Below are positions 8,409 through 15,649 of a stretch of DNA of 29,948 nt, piece after piece. How positions within the stretch are numbered: position 1 is the first letter of the stretch; each line of letters starts with the position of its first letter. The position numbers and the translations under genes are program-made. The stretch is from Bacillota bacterium. GTDB taxonomy: Bacteria > Bacillota > Bacilli > Paenibacillales > Paenibacillaceae. Where the stretch lies: positions 1 to 29,948 of the forward strand of contig JAEWPC010000006.1 in NCBI GenBank assembly GCA_023460795.1, in the 5' to 3' direction. Under the pieces are notes generated by a model that worked only from the letters and a program-made list of their open reading frames with translations, did no database searches and was not told where the DNA came from.

Positions 8409-8439
8409 GAGTTCGTTCGAGCTCGACGACAATTCAATT
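8409..8439 (+). repeat. Short intergenic repeat, copy A
   Basis: These 31 nt match 20546-20576 at 25 positions without a gap. The shared core is GTTCGAGC, then C/T, then CGAC. It contains the palindrome TCGAGCTCGA. Both copies lie between a stop codon and the Shine-Dalgarno site of the next operon gene. Confidence 0.5.
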
Positions 8440-8458
8440 TTATTAAGGAGAGATTACG

Positions 8459-9025
8459 ATGAGCCAACAGTTGGGAGATTACTTGAGAAAAGGCATTGCG
8501 CCACAGCAATTCATAGACGGAATGGCCAAAAATCAAGAAGCTTTGCGTTCGTGGCAGGAGAAGTTCGAATGGCCGGACGCGGATACGGAGTATTTCTTCG
8601 AATCGCAGAACAACCGCGACGATCTGCGTTGCATGATCATCGCGGCGGAATGGTGCGGCGACGTCGTTCGTAACGTTCCCGTCGTTCTCGCGGCGATGGA
8701 GAAAGCCGGCATTCCGACGGAAATGTACATTATGGAGCAGCACCTCGAGTTGATCGACCAGTTCCTCGTGATGGGCGGACGTTCGATTCCGGTCGTGCTC
8801 ATCGTAGATACGGGCGGTCATTTGCTTGGCAAATGGGGACCTCGTCCGAAATATATCCAAGAGCCGATGGTTGCTTTCAAACGCGACAATCCCGACCGCG
8901 AAGCGCCGGATTATCAAGACAACCTGGCTGCGGCGCGCAAGGAAATCATGGCGCGTTACGGCGAAGGCACGGAATATCAGAAGCTGATTCTGGATGAGCT
9001 GCGCGAGCTTTTGTCCGGGGTATAA
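8459..9025 (+). CDS. Thioredoxin-like protein lacking the second Cys (WCGDV)
   Basis: A 188-residue cytoplasmic protein of the thioredoxin-fold group found in Bacillota (PF14595-like). The active-site position reads AEWCGDVVRN: Trp65, Cys66, Gly67, Asp68, Val69. The nucleophilic Cys is present, but the resolving Cys of a CxxC motif is replaced by Val. The cis-Pro region follows (SIPVVLIVD). There is a long helical N-terminus (1-55) and a C-terminal extension. A monothiol protein could act on glutathione- or bacillithiol-type mixed disulfides, or merely bind partners; that is inference. AAGGAGAG precedes the start. It is the second gene of the dedA operon, 54 nt after dedA and 15 nt before an MBL hydrolase. 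Confidence 0.8.
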   Translation: MSQQLGDYLRKGIAPQQFIDGMAKNQEALRSWQEKFEWPDADTEYFFESQNNRDDLRCMIIAAEWCGDVVRNVPVVLAAMEKAGIPTEMYIMEQHLELIDQFLVMGGRSIPVVLIVDTGGHLLGKWGPRPKYIQEPMVAFKRDNPDREAPDYQDNLAAARKEIMARYGEGTEYQKLILDELRELLSGV

Positions 9026-9040
9026 GGGGTTTACGACAAC

Positions 9041-9670
9041 ATGTTGACTTTTCACACCTATAGTCTGGGCGCTCTGGAGACGAACTGCTATGCCGTCGTT
9101 AATGCAGCGCGTACGCACGCGGTCGTCATCGATCCGGGTACGGCAGACGGCGCGCTTATTCGCAAGCTGGACGGCTTGAAGGTCGAGGCCATCCTGCTGA
9201 CGCACGCGCACTTCGATCATATCGGCGGCGTTGACGCTTTGCGTAAGCGATACGAATGTCCGGTTTACATTCATTCTCAAGAGAAGGATTGGTTAACCGA
9301 CGCGGCTAAGAACGGTTCGTTGCGCTGGGCGCAGGTGACGCCTCCGATTACGACGGACGCCCCGGAGCAACTGCTCGCGGACGGTCAGTCGCTGACGTTC
9401 CTCGGAGAGACGTTCCAAGTGCTGCATACGCCGGGACACTCCCCGGGAAGCGTGAGCTTCCTGGTCGGCGATTTGCTATTCTCCGGCGACGCGCTGTTCC
9501 GGCGTTCGATCGGGCGCACGGATTTGCCCGGCGGCAATCAAGAGCAGCTGTCCCGCTCGATCCGCGAGAAGCTGTACGCGTTGCCCGATTCCGTCATCGT
9601 ATTGCCGGGTCACGGGCCGGATACATTGATCGGAGAAGAGAAGCGGGACAACCCGTACGTGAGAGCATAA
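9041..9670 (+). CDS. MBL-fold metallo-hydrolase (glyoxalase II-like), copy 1
   Basis: A 209-residue cytoplasmic metallo-beta-lactamase-fold hydrolase of the short glyoxalase II/YcbL type. The complete dinuclear metal site is visible: His55, His57, Asp59 and His60 in THAHFDH, His133 in TPGHSPG, Asp150 in FSGD and His191 in LPGHG. The canonical RSIGRTDLPGG signature is intact at 155-165. Family members hydrolyse thioesters such as S-lactoylglutathione-type adducts; the substrate is not deducible. The start has AAGGGG ~11 nt upstream. It is 15 nt after the thioredoxin-like gene and is followed by a paralogue, pointing to tandem duplication. Confidence 0.9.
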   Translation: MLTFHTYSLGALETNCYAVVNAARTHAVVIDPGTADGALIRKLDGLKVEAILLTHAHFDHIGGVDALRKRYECPVYIHSQEKDWLTDAAKNGSLRWAQVTPPITTDAPEQLLADGQSLTFLGETFQVLHTPGHSPGSVSFLVGDLLFSGDALFRRSIGRTDLPGGNQEQLSRSIREKLYALPDSVIVLPGHGPDTLIGEEKRDNPYVRA

Positions 9671-9705
9671 CGATCAGGCGGATGGCGGAATAGGAGCTAC
9701 CGAAG

Positions 9706-10332
9706 ATGCTGACTTATCGCACCTATTGTCTCGGCGTCGTACAGACGAACGCTTACGTCGTCTTGAACGAGGAAGGCACGCGCGCGGTCATTATCGATCC
9801 GGGTACGGCGGACGAAGCGCTTATGCGGCGGTTGGACGGTCTGAAGGTCGAGGCGATTCTCTTGACGCACGCGCATTTCGACCATTTCGGCGGCGTCGAA
9901 GAGCTGCGGAAGCGATATGGCTGCCCGGTTTACCTCCATGAATCGGAAAAGGATTGGCTGTGGGACACGGATAGCAACCTATCGCTGAATTGGCCGAACG
10001 TGCCGGAGATTACGGCGTCGCCTCCGGACTATCCGCTCGAGGACGGACAATCGCTGACTCTGTGCGGCGAGACGTTCCAGGTGCTGCATACGCCGGGGCA
10101 TTCTCCGGGCAGCGTAAGCTTCTTGGTCGGCGATCTGCTATTCTCAGGTGACGCGTTGTTCCGCCGCTCGATCGGGGCGACGGGCATGCGTTATGCCGAC
10201 CACGGACAGCTTGTCCGCTCCATTCGCGAGAAGCTGTATACGTTGCCCGACTCCGTCGTCGTACTGCCGGGTCACGGACCTGAGACGACGATCGGGGAAG
10301 AGAAGCGGGATAATCCTTATGTAAGCGCGTAA
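9706..10332 (+). CDS. MBL-fold metallo-hydrolase, copy 2 (diverged paralogue)
   Basis: A 208-residue tandem paralogue of the preceding gene, nearly collinear apart from a one-residue gap. All metal ligands are kept: His55, His57, Asp59, His60, His132, Asp149 and His190. The segment after FRRSIG, which reads RTDLPGG in copy 1 and in most family members, here reads ATGMRYADHG, so the substrate-side loop has diverged. AGGAG precedes the start at 9 nt spacing. It is the last gene of the dedA operon. A related hydrolase activity with altered substrate preference is the simplest reading; loss of activity cannot be excluded. Confidence 0.88.
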   Translation: MLTYRTYCLGVVQTNAYVVLNEEGTRAVIIDPGTADEALMRRLDGLKVEAILLTHAHFDHFGGVEELRKRYGCPVYLHESEKDWLWDTDSNLSLNWPNVPEITASPPDYPLEDGQSLTLCGETFQVLHTPGHSPGSVSFLVGDLLFSGDALFRRSIGATGMRYADHGQLVRSIREKLYTLPDSVVVLPGHGPETTIGEEKRDNPYVSA

Positions 10333-10364
10333 CGCCGGGAATCACGAATTGTAAAAATAAGGGC

Positions 10365-10393
10365 TTTACACCCGTACGAGTATTTGTTATATT
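10365..10393 (+). promoter_or_regulatory. Strong SigA promoter upstream of Tad-like locus
   Basis: TTTACA (10365-10370), a 17-bp spacer and TATATT (10388-10393) form a near-consensus housekeeping promoter. Transcription would begin near 10400, only ~40 nt before an intrinsic terminator. Confidence 0.75.
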
Positions 10394-10436
10394 GAGCGTG
10401 ACAAAGTCGTTATAGGCTATATGATCGCTGCGAAGC

Positions 10437-10481
10437 ACGCAGGCGAAGGAGATTGAACTCCTACGCCTGCGTTTTTTATTT
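10437..10481 (+). terminator. Intrinsic terminator/attenuator before cpaB-like gene
   Basis: ACGCAGGCG-A-AGGAG pairs with CTCCT-A-CGCCTGCGT: 14 pairs, one A/A mismatch and a 6-nt loop. GTTTTTTATTTT follows. It ends 20 nt before the start codon of the next gene and lies inside the transcript made by the promoter at 10365. It therefore either ends an ~80-nt small RNA or works as an attenuator; it would also stop readthrough from the MBL genes. Confidence 0.85.
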
Positions 10482-10501
10482 TCCGGAAAGCGGGGATGTA
10501 G

Positions 10502-11221
10502 ATGAACAGACGCAAGCAACTGACGATCAGTCTAACGGCGGCCGTGCTGTCCGGTCTGCTGGTGTACGGCGTATACCTGCTTCAATTGAAACAGATCAAG
10601 CTCGAAGAAACGGTAGCGGTCGTCGCTCCGAAGCGGTTCATCCCGGTCGGTACGATACTCGCCGAAGCGGATCTAAAGACGATATGGCTGCCCCGCGGAG
10701 CGGTAGATCAGGAGATGGTCAGGGCGATGGCAGACGCGGTAGGCATGGAGACCGTCGTACCGCTTGGCGGCGAGGAGCCGCTGCTTCGCTGGAAGCTGGA
10801 CAAATACAGGCTGCTTCCTCGCGTAGGCGAAGCGACTTTCCAAATTCCGCGGGCCTACGTCAAATCGGTATCCAACGGCATTCGCGCGGGAGATCAAGTG
10901 GCGGTGTTCGTGTCCGGGGAGTCGGAACAGTCCCCTTCGCGCAGGTTATTCGACGAGGAGATCGTCGTGGCAGCGGTCAAGACGGCGGCGAACTTGGAGA
11001 TCGACGATCCGAAAAATCCGAATTTGCTCTCGCTTGCCAACGACGACAAGGAAAGCATGTACGCCTCGAGGAGGGACGCCAACGGCGCGATCGACTCGAT
11101 TAACCTGAACTTGACGGAAGCGCAATGGCTGGCATTGGACACTATGTGCAAAGGAGGGGAAGCCAAGCTGATTATCGCCTACCAAGCGTCATCCATGGGA
11201 GAGAAGGAGGCTAGACCATGA
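10502..11221 (+). CDS. CpaB-like SAF-domain protein (Flp/Tad assembly)
   Basis: A 239-residue protein with an N-terminal membrane anchor (~9-27) and an extracytoplasmic SAF domain (~38-100: VAPKRFIPVGTILAEADLK is the typical SAF start). The C-terminal domain resembles the RcpC/CpaB fold (NGIRAGDQVAVFVSGE, then a region ending TEAQWLALDTM). CpaB/RcpC proteins act in Flp pilus assembly, in Gram-negatives near the outer-membrane secretin; in a monoderm the role must differ, perhaps at the wall. The start is supported by AGCGGGG at 6 nt. It is the first gene of a tightly coupled operon, and its stop overlaps the next start (ATGA). Confidence 0.85.
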   Translation: MNRRKQLTISLTAAVLSGLLVYGVYLLQLKQIKLEETVAVVAPKRFIPVGTILAEADLKTIWLPRGAVDQEMVRAMADAVGMETVVPLGGEEPLLRWKLDKYRLLPRVGEATFQIPRAYVKSVSNGIRAGDQVAVFVSGESEQSPSRRLFDEEIVVAAVKTAANLEIDDPKNPNLLSLANDDKESMYASRRDANGAIDSINLNLTEAQWLALDTMCKGGEAKLIIAYQASSMGEKEARP

Positions 11222-12054
11222 AGGGAAGATTGGCAGCGTTCGCAGGATCCACGCCGAATATCGGCACGTCGTTAACGGCGCTAGGAACGGCGTACCGGAT
11301 CGCGGCCACGACGGAGCTGCGCGTCGGTTACTTATGCTTGAACCTGAAGAGCGCCAAGTCGCATTTGTACTTGGGCGTCGACAAGCCGGAAGTTACGCTG
11401 GACGGCGTACGGCCGGAGCTTAGGGCGAGAACGTTAACCGGGGATAAGCTTCGGCAATACGCCTTTCAATCGCCGCGGCTGGGCGGTTTACGCGTGCTAT
11501 TCGGCAATATGGCCCGGGAACAGGCGGAGTATTACGAACCGGAGGATATGAACCAGCTGTTCGCTGCCGCAAGGGATGCCTTCGATCTTACGATCGCGGA
11601 CGTCAGCGCTTATTGGGACAATGCGGCGACGGTGTGCGCGATGAGGGAAGCCGACGATAGGTTCCTCGTCACGACTAATCGTCTTAGCCATTTTCAAGAA
11701 GACGTCCACAGATGGACCGGTCAGGTCGGTTCGATGTTCGGCATCGCGCCGGAGCATTTTCAGTTGGTGCTGCTGCAAGGAAACGAACGAATGTCGGGGG
11801 GATATCGTATGAAGGAAGTCCGGAAAGAAACAGGGTGCATCGCATTTACCGAGATGAAGCTGGTCGAGAACCTTCATCTCCAGCTGGACAGCGGAAGATT
11901 GGACGAGTGGTTAAGCGCGCAGGATCGCAACGCGGCTTCCTTCGATCCGGTGGCGAATACGTTGCTCCACCGGCTGAATTGGACGAAGAGGCTGCAGCAA
12001 ACCGATCGTCCTTGGCTTCGTCGGCTGATGGTTCATCGGTCCAGAACAAGATGA
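11218..12054 (+). CDS. CpaE/TadZ-like ParA-fold protein with degenerate P-loop
   Basis: A 278-residue protein placed by context and by its ParA/MinD-like layout (AAFAGSTPNIGTSLTALGTA at the N-terminus, DLTIADVSAYWDN as the Walker B-like strand, VTTNRLSHFQED later). TadZ/CpaE proteins localise the pilus machine at the membrane. The deviant Walker A is strongly altered: where family members have GKGGVGKS, residues 11-18 read STPNIGTS. Both the signature Lys and the P-loop Lys are therefore lost (Thr12, Thr17), and ATP hydrolysis is unlikely. TadZ proteins with atypical Walker A are known. Translation is coupled by ATGA overlaps to both neighbours. Confidence 0.75.
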   Translation: MKGRLAAFAGSTPNIGTSLTALGTAYRIAATTELRVGYLCLNLKSAKSHLYLGVDKPEVTLDGVRPELRARTLTGDKLRQYAFQSPRLGGLRVLFGNMAREQAEYYEPEDMNQLFAAARDAFDLTIADVSAYWDNAATVCAMREADDRFLVTTNRLSHFQEDVHRWTGQVGSMFGIAPEHFQLVLLQGNERMSGGYRMKEVRKETGCIAFTEMKLVENLHLQLDSGRLDEWLSAQDRNAASFDPVANTLLHRLNWTKRLQQTDRPWLRRLMVHRSRTR

Positions 12055-13451
12055 GCGAAGCATCGTCGCCGAAGCGGTTCTCGCCTTCCGCCTACGCCGC
12101 CGAACTGCAGGTTCGTTCGCCGGATCCGGTAGAACAGAAGGGCCAAGAGCAAGGCTCCAATATGCGCGCGTACGCGGAAGAGATCAGACATTTGCTATCC
12201 ACTCCGCGAGGCCATACCGAGGAAGAGCGAAGGCAATATACGGAGAAGCTGAATCGGGCGGTCATCGGATTTCCGCAAGAACGCCTGGAGATGCTCGCCA
12301 TTATTTCGGACTGGATCATTAAGAAACGATTGCAGCATGTGCCGATCGAGCAGTCCCAATACGTATCGCTTGCGGAGGCGATGTTCGCCGAAGTGATCGG
12401 CCTTAACGTGCTCGAATTGGTGCTTCGCAACCGGAAAGGGCTAGAGGAGGTGCAGGTCGTCGGCACGCGGATCTTCGAGGTGCGAGATGGCCGGGCGACG
12501 GCTTCGCCCTACAGGTTCCAGAGCATCGAGGACGTGGAACGAATCCAGCAGAACTTGGTGTTGTTCAATAACGACAGGATCAATCCGCGCAAGAGATGGG
12601 CGGAGGTGCTGCTGCAGGACGGTTCGCGGGTAACGCTCACCGGCTTCGGATTCACTTCGCGGCCGACGATGACGATCCGGTTGTACACGGTCAAACGGTT
12701 CGGACTCGATACGCTGTGCCGGCAGGAGTACCAGACGATCGACGATAACGTGCGGCAACTGCTGCTCGTCGTACTCCGCAGCCGCTTCAATATGGTCATC
12801 ATCGGGGCCACGAATACGGGGAAGACGCATTTGATCAAAGCGTTGATCGCCGCAATGCCGGACGAGGAACGGATCGTGACGATCGAAGGAAGGTTCGAGC
12901 TCATGCTGACGCGGGATTTCCCGGATAAGAACGTCGTCGAATACGAGTCGGAGGAGGATGATCCTCAGCATGGCTCGAGGCAGGCGTTCAAGCTGGCACT
13001 GCGCCAGTCGCCGCAACGGATATGTCACGCCGAGATCAGGGACGAGGACGCGAACATCTATGTACGCGCCTGCACGAGGGGCCATGAAGGCAGTCTGACA
13101 TCGGTTCACGCGAATGCGCTCGAGGACGTACCCGATACGATAACCGATATGTGCATGTTAGATGGGCGCGGGATGAATCCGGCGCGAATGACGCGGCGCA
13201 TTACGGAGCATGTCACGCAGATCGGCTTGGAGATGCGCATCGTCGGCGGCGTTCGCAGGCTCGTGCGAATCGGCGAGTACGAGTGGCGTGACGGCGAAGT
13301 GAACGTTCGAACCGTCATGCGCTATGACGAGGAAACGGGTAGATGGGCGTTCCCCGAACGTTTCTCCGAGAGGGCTGCAGCTAGAATGGCCAGGATGGAT
13401 CCCGCAGGCTATGGGGAGATCCGGCGGATGTACGAGGTGGCGGAATGCTGA
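12051..13451 (+). CDS. CpaF/TadA-type secretion ATPase
   Basis: A 466-residue VirB11/PilT-superfamily ATPase that would power the Tad-like machine from the cytoplasm. The helical N-terminal domain covers ~1-215. The RecA-like domain has Walker A GATNTGKT (252-259), an Asp-box-like strand IVTIEG (275-280, Gly in place of the usual Asp), a Walker B-like RICHAEIRDEDA (323-334, where most relatives have IVGEVRG-EA) and the His box GHEGSLTSVHAN (344-355). The core is intact but the Asp/Walker B boxes are diverged. The start at 12051 overlaps the preceding stop; a longer frame reaching 11712 would overlap the cpaE-like gene by over 300 nt and is rejected. The stop overlaps the TadB start. Confidence 0.93.
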   Translation: MSEASSPKRFSPSAYAAELQVRSPDPVEQKGQEQGSNMRAYAEEIRHLLSTPRGHTEEERRQYTEKLNRAVIGFPQERLEMLAIISDWIIKKRLQHVPIEQSQYVSLAEAMFAEVIGLNVLELVLRNRKGLEEVQVVGTRIFEVRDGRATASPYRFQSIEDVERIQQNLVLFNNDRINPRKRWAEVLLQDGSRVTLTGFGFTSRPTMTIRLYTVKRFGLDTLCRQEYQTIDDNVRQLLLVVLRSRFNMVIIGATNTGKTHLIKALIAAMPDEERIVTIEGRFELMLTRDFPDKNVVEYESEEDDPQHGSRQAFKLALRQSPQRICHAEIRDEDANIYVRACTRGHEGSLTSVHANALEDVPDTITDMCMLDGRGMNPARMTRRITEHVTQIGLEMRIVGGVRRLVRIGEYEWRDGEVNVRTVMRYDEETGRWAFPERFSERAAARMARMDPAGYGEIRRMYEVAEC

Positions 13452-14380
13452 CGATAGCCCTCTCGTCGCTAATCATCCTGCTGTTCGTGCTGCTCTACGT
13501 CAGCTTGAAGTACGGGCTATCGGCTTGGTCGGACAGATACTCTCGCAAGCGCAGGCTGAGAGCTTACCGTGACACGCGTTGGAGCCAGTTCCTAAGCCGG
13601 CAACTCATGAAACTCGGCAAGCCTTATGAGCATATAACGGATTTGCTGCTTGCTCTCGGCTGGAAGACGGGACCGATCGGTTTCTTGCTAATGTCGTCCC
13701 TTCTCGGTTTGGCCGGCATCGTTATCGGGGCGTTGCTGTTTCAGTCCCTGAAGTCTTGTATCCTCTTGCTGGCGATTCTCGGATGTTGTCCGTATTTGCT
13801 TCTGCGGATGTCGCTCGTGAATCGGCAGATGGCGACCCAGATCGAATTTCTGCCGGCGGTCGAGCTGTTCTATCAATGTTACTTGGTAACGGGCCGCAGG
13901 CATGTTCGAACCGCTCTTCAGAAGACGGTCGAAGAGAGACGGCTTGGCGGTCACGTTCAGTTCGTATTCGACCAACTGTATCGTCATCTATCGATAAGAT
14001 CGGAGGACGAGAGCAGCATCCGCAGATTTACGCTGTCGTTCGGGCACGTCTGGGCCGACTATTTCGGCAGCATCTTGAAGGTATCGCTGGAAGAAGGCAA
14101 CGATATCTCGGGCAATCTGAAGGAATTGATCGCGGATATGCGCAAATCGCAGATGGACCATCAGACGGAGAGGTATCGGCTGCTGGAAATCCGGATTGCC
14201 AATTTCACCCCGGTCGTGTTCCTAGCGGTGTTCCTCGGCATTAACTTCCATATGAATCCGGAAGCCAGCCATCAATATTACATCGTGGACCCCGGAGGCA
14301 GAAGCATGCTGCTGAATGCGGTCGTCCTGCTGTTCGTTTCATTCATGATGGGACTCATCTTATCTCGGCGAAAGCTTTAG
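13445..14380 (+). CDS. TadB-like inner-membrane platform protein (T2SS-F fold)
   Basis: A 311-residue membrane protein. A hydrophobic helix covers ~3-25. Two adjacent helices lie at ~76-115 (FLLMSSLLGLAGIVIGALLF, then ILLLAILGCCPYLLL). A cytoplasmic T2SS-F-like helical domain follows at ~120-250 (GSILKVSLEEGNDISGNLKEL is the diagnostic stretch), then two C-terminal helices (~255-270 and 287-306). This is the TadB topology: the platform on which the CpaF ATPase acts to extract or insert pilin subunits. The start at 13445 overlaps the cpaF stop by 7 nt, as is typical for tad operons. Confidence 0.85.
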   Translation: MLTIALSSLIILLFVLLYVSLKYGLSAWSDRYSRKRRLRAYRDTRWSQFLSRQLMKLGKPYEHITDLLLALGWKTGPIGFLLMSSLLGLAGIVIGALLFQSLKSCILLLAILGCCPYLLLRMSLVNRQMATQIEFLPAVELFYQCYLVTGRRHVRTALQKTVEERRLGGHVQFVFDQLYRHLSIRSEDESSIRRFTLSFGHVWADYFGSILKVSLEEGNDISGNLKELIADMRKSQMDHQTERYRLLEIRIANFTPVVFLAVFLGINFHMNPEASHQYYIVDPGGRSMLLNAVVLLFVSFMMGLILSRRKL

Positions 14381-14419
14381 ACGGCTTCAGAGAAGACTCG
14401 GGAGGAAGGAGGCAGCCTA

Positions 14420-15313
14420 ATGATGGGCTATGGCGAAGGGTTAAATTCCGCGATCGGCTGGGTGCTGCAATTCGCTCTCGCGTTCATAAGTATTGCGGCA
14501 TTGCTGAAGGCATTAACCTCCACGCGCAATCGTTGGCGAATTCAGCTTAAGGATTGGCGATTGCACCGAACGCCGGGATGGTGGCTCGCGCTCTGGCGGG
14601 CTCACGTGGAGAGCGCAACGCTGCAGGAGAGGCGCGTGCTGCTCGCAGGTTGCGGCATTCGGTTCCCGCCCGATGCGTATTTGGCTTATCGGCGTTTCGC
14701 CATGACCATGTGTCTGCTAGCCGCCGGACTCTTGTATATGCTGGCTAATCGGGGCATAGGGTCCGGGTTCGCGAGCTGGAACTTCGGGTTAGCGATAGGG
14801 ATTCTATTCGTCGCTGTCGCTTACGACCATGCGCTGCTTCAAGCCTTTAAGCGCTATCGAACGGACCGGATCCGCAAGGAGATCGTTACGGTCAGTAGTC
14901 AACTGCTCTACTATACGGGGTCCAGGCTTCATCTTCACGCTAAGCTGATGAAATGCTTGCCGCTTACCCGTGGCATCCGGACCGAGATGAGTTTGCTGCT
15001 TAACGAATGGTACCACGATGCCGACGCTTCGCTGAAGCGGTTCAAGGAACGGCTCGGCACGGAAGAAGCGTACGGTTTCGCGGAGACGTTAAGGTCTTTG
15101 CGGCTGGACGAGAGCGAATCGATCTACGATTTGCTGCGGGAAGTCGTACGCGAATACAAGAACAAGATCGAGCTTGCGAAGAACAGCCGCAAGGAGACGA
15201 CGTCATATCTGCTGTTCGTGTTGGCGGGCATTCCGATCCTGTACATGTTTCAGATTTTCTTGTACCCATGGGTCAGGGAAGCCGCGAAGCTGTTCGATAC
15301 TTTGAATCCATAA
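14420..15313 (+). CDS. TadC-like membrane platform protein
   Basis: A 297-residue protein with the same architecture as TadB but diverged. The N-terminal helix is at ~10-30, the paired helices at ~91-140, a cytoplasmic helical domain at ~145-258 (KEIVTVSSQLLYYTG, then a LRLDESESIYDLLREV segment) and a C-terminal helix at ~262-285. TadB and TadC form the heterodimeric platform of Tad machines. AAGGAGG stands 7 nt before the ATG at 14420. It is 39 nt after the TadB-like gene, the largest gap in the operon core, and is followed by two very small membrane genes. Assignment rests on topology and position as much as on sequence. Confidence 0.75.
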   Translation: MMGYGEGLNSAIGWVLQFALAFISIAALLKALTSTRNRWRIQLKDWRLHRTPGWWLALWRAHVESATLQERRVLLAGCGIRFPPDAYLAYRRFAMTMCLLAAGLLYMLANRGIGSGFASWNFGLAIGILFVAVAYDHALLQAFKRYRTDRIRKEIVTVSSQLLYYTGSRLHLHAKLMKCLPLTRGIRTEMSLLLNEWYHDADASLKRFKERLGTEEAYGFAETLRSLRLDESESIYDLLREVVREYKNKIELAKNSRKETTSYLLFVLAGIPILYMFQIFLYPWVREAAKLFDTLNP

Positions 15314-15334
15314 TTCGAATCGGAGGGGTATTGA

Positions 15335-15484
15335 ATGAGGAATATACTGATCACAGTCATGATGCTGATCGTGGTGGCTTTGATGTTCAACGGCATCATC
15401 GCTAACGGGACGACAGGTACTCGCGCTCAGATTGAGTCAAAAGGAAAGGCGACTAACGATACGCTCGAAGACATGACGCCATAA
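15335..15484 (+). CDS. 49-residue membrane microprotein A of Tad-like locus
   Basis: A short gene with a good ribosome site (GGAGGGG) 21 nt after the TadC-like stop. The product begins MRNILITVMMLIVVALM, a single hydrophobic helix to ~residue 23, then a hydrophilic tail (NGTTGTR through TLEDMTP). There is no charged leader followed by the G/A-xxxx-E cleavage motif of classical Flp prepilins. Its position, where Flp pilin genes sit in tad loci, and its resemblance to the next gene suggest a minimal structural or accessory subunit, but this is inference. Being under 60 residues, it is easily missed by gene callers. Confidence 0.65.
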   Translation: MRNILITVMMLIVVALMFNGIIANGTTGTRAQIESKGKATNDTLEDMTP

Positions 15485-15502
15485 TCGGGGAGGTGCTAAG
15501 GG

Positions 15503-15649
15503 ATGAGGCAAATTTTAATGACCGTGCTGTTGCTACTGACCGTCGCTATGCTGTATTCGAATTTGGTGGGCGGGGAAAACGGGACCAAAGAGCTGATCTC
15601 GTCCTCGGGGTCGCGGATGGCGGATAGGATCGCCAAGATGAGTCCGTGA
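15503..15649 (+). CDS. 48-residue membrane microprotein B of Tad-like locus
   Basis: A second short gene 18 nt after microprotein A, preceded by GGGGAGGTG and AAGG. The product begins MRQILMTVLLLLTVAML, so positions 1-17 closely resemble those of microprotein A (MR-x-IL-x-TV core). The tail is GGENGTKELISSSG and then a basic MADRIAKMSP end. One membrane helix, no prepilin cleavage motif. The TGA stop overlaps the GTG start of the next gene (GTGA), tying it to the operon. Likely a diverged duplicate of its neighbour; a small Flp-pilin-like subunit is possible. Confidence 0.65.
   Translation: MRQILMTVLLLLTVAMLYSNLVGGENGTKELISSSGSRMADRIAKMSP

Noticed and set aside
8399..9280. 293-codon open frame on - opposite the thioredoxin-like and first MBL genes
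   Set aside because: Antisense shadow: no family motif, and both + genes beneath it have clear catalytic motifs and ribosome sites.
11712..12050. N-terminal extension of the CpaF-like ATPase frame
   Set aside because: It would overlap the cpaE-like gene by over 300 nt. The ATG at 12051 gives the standard ATGA coupling and the normal family length.
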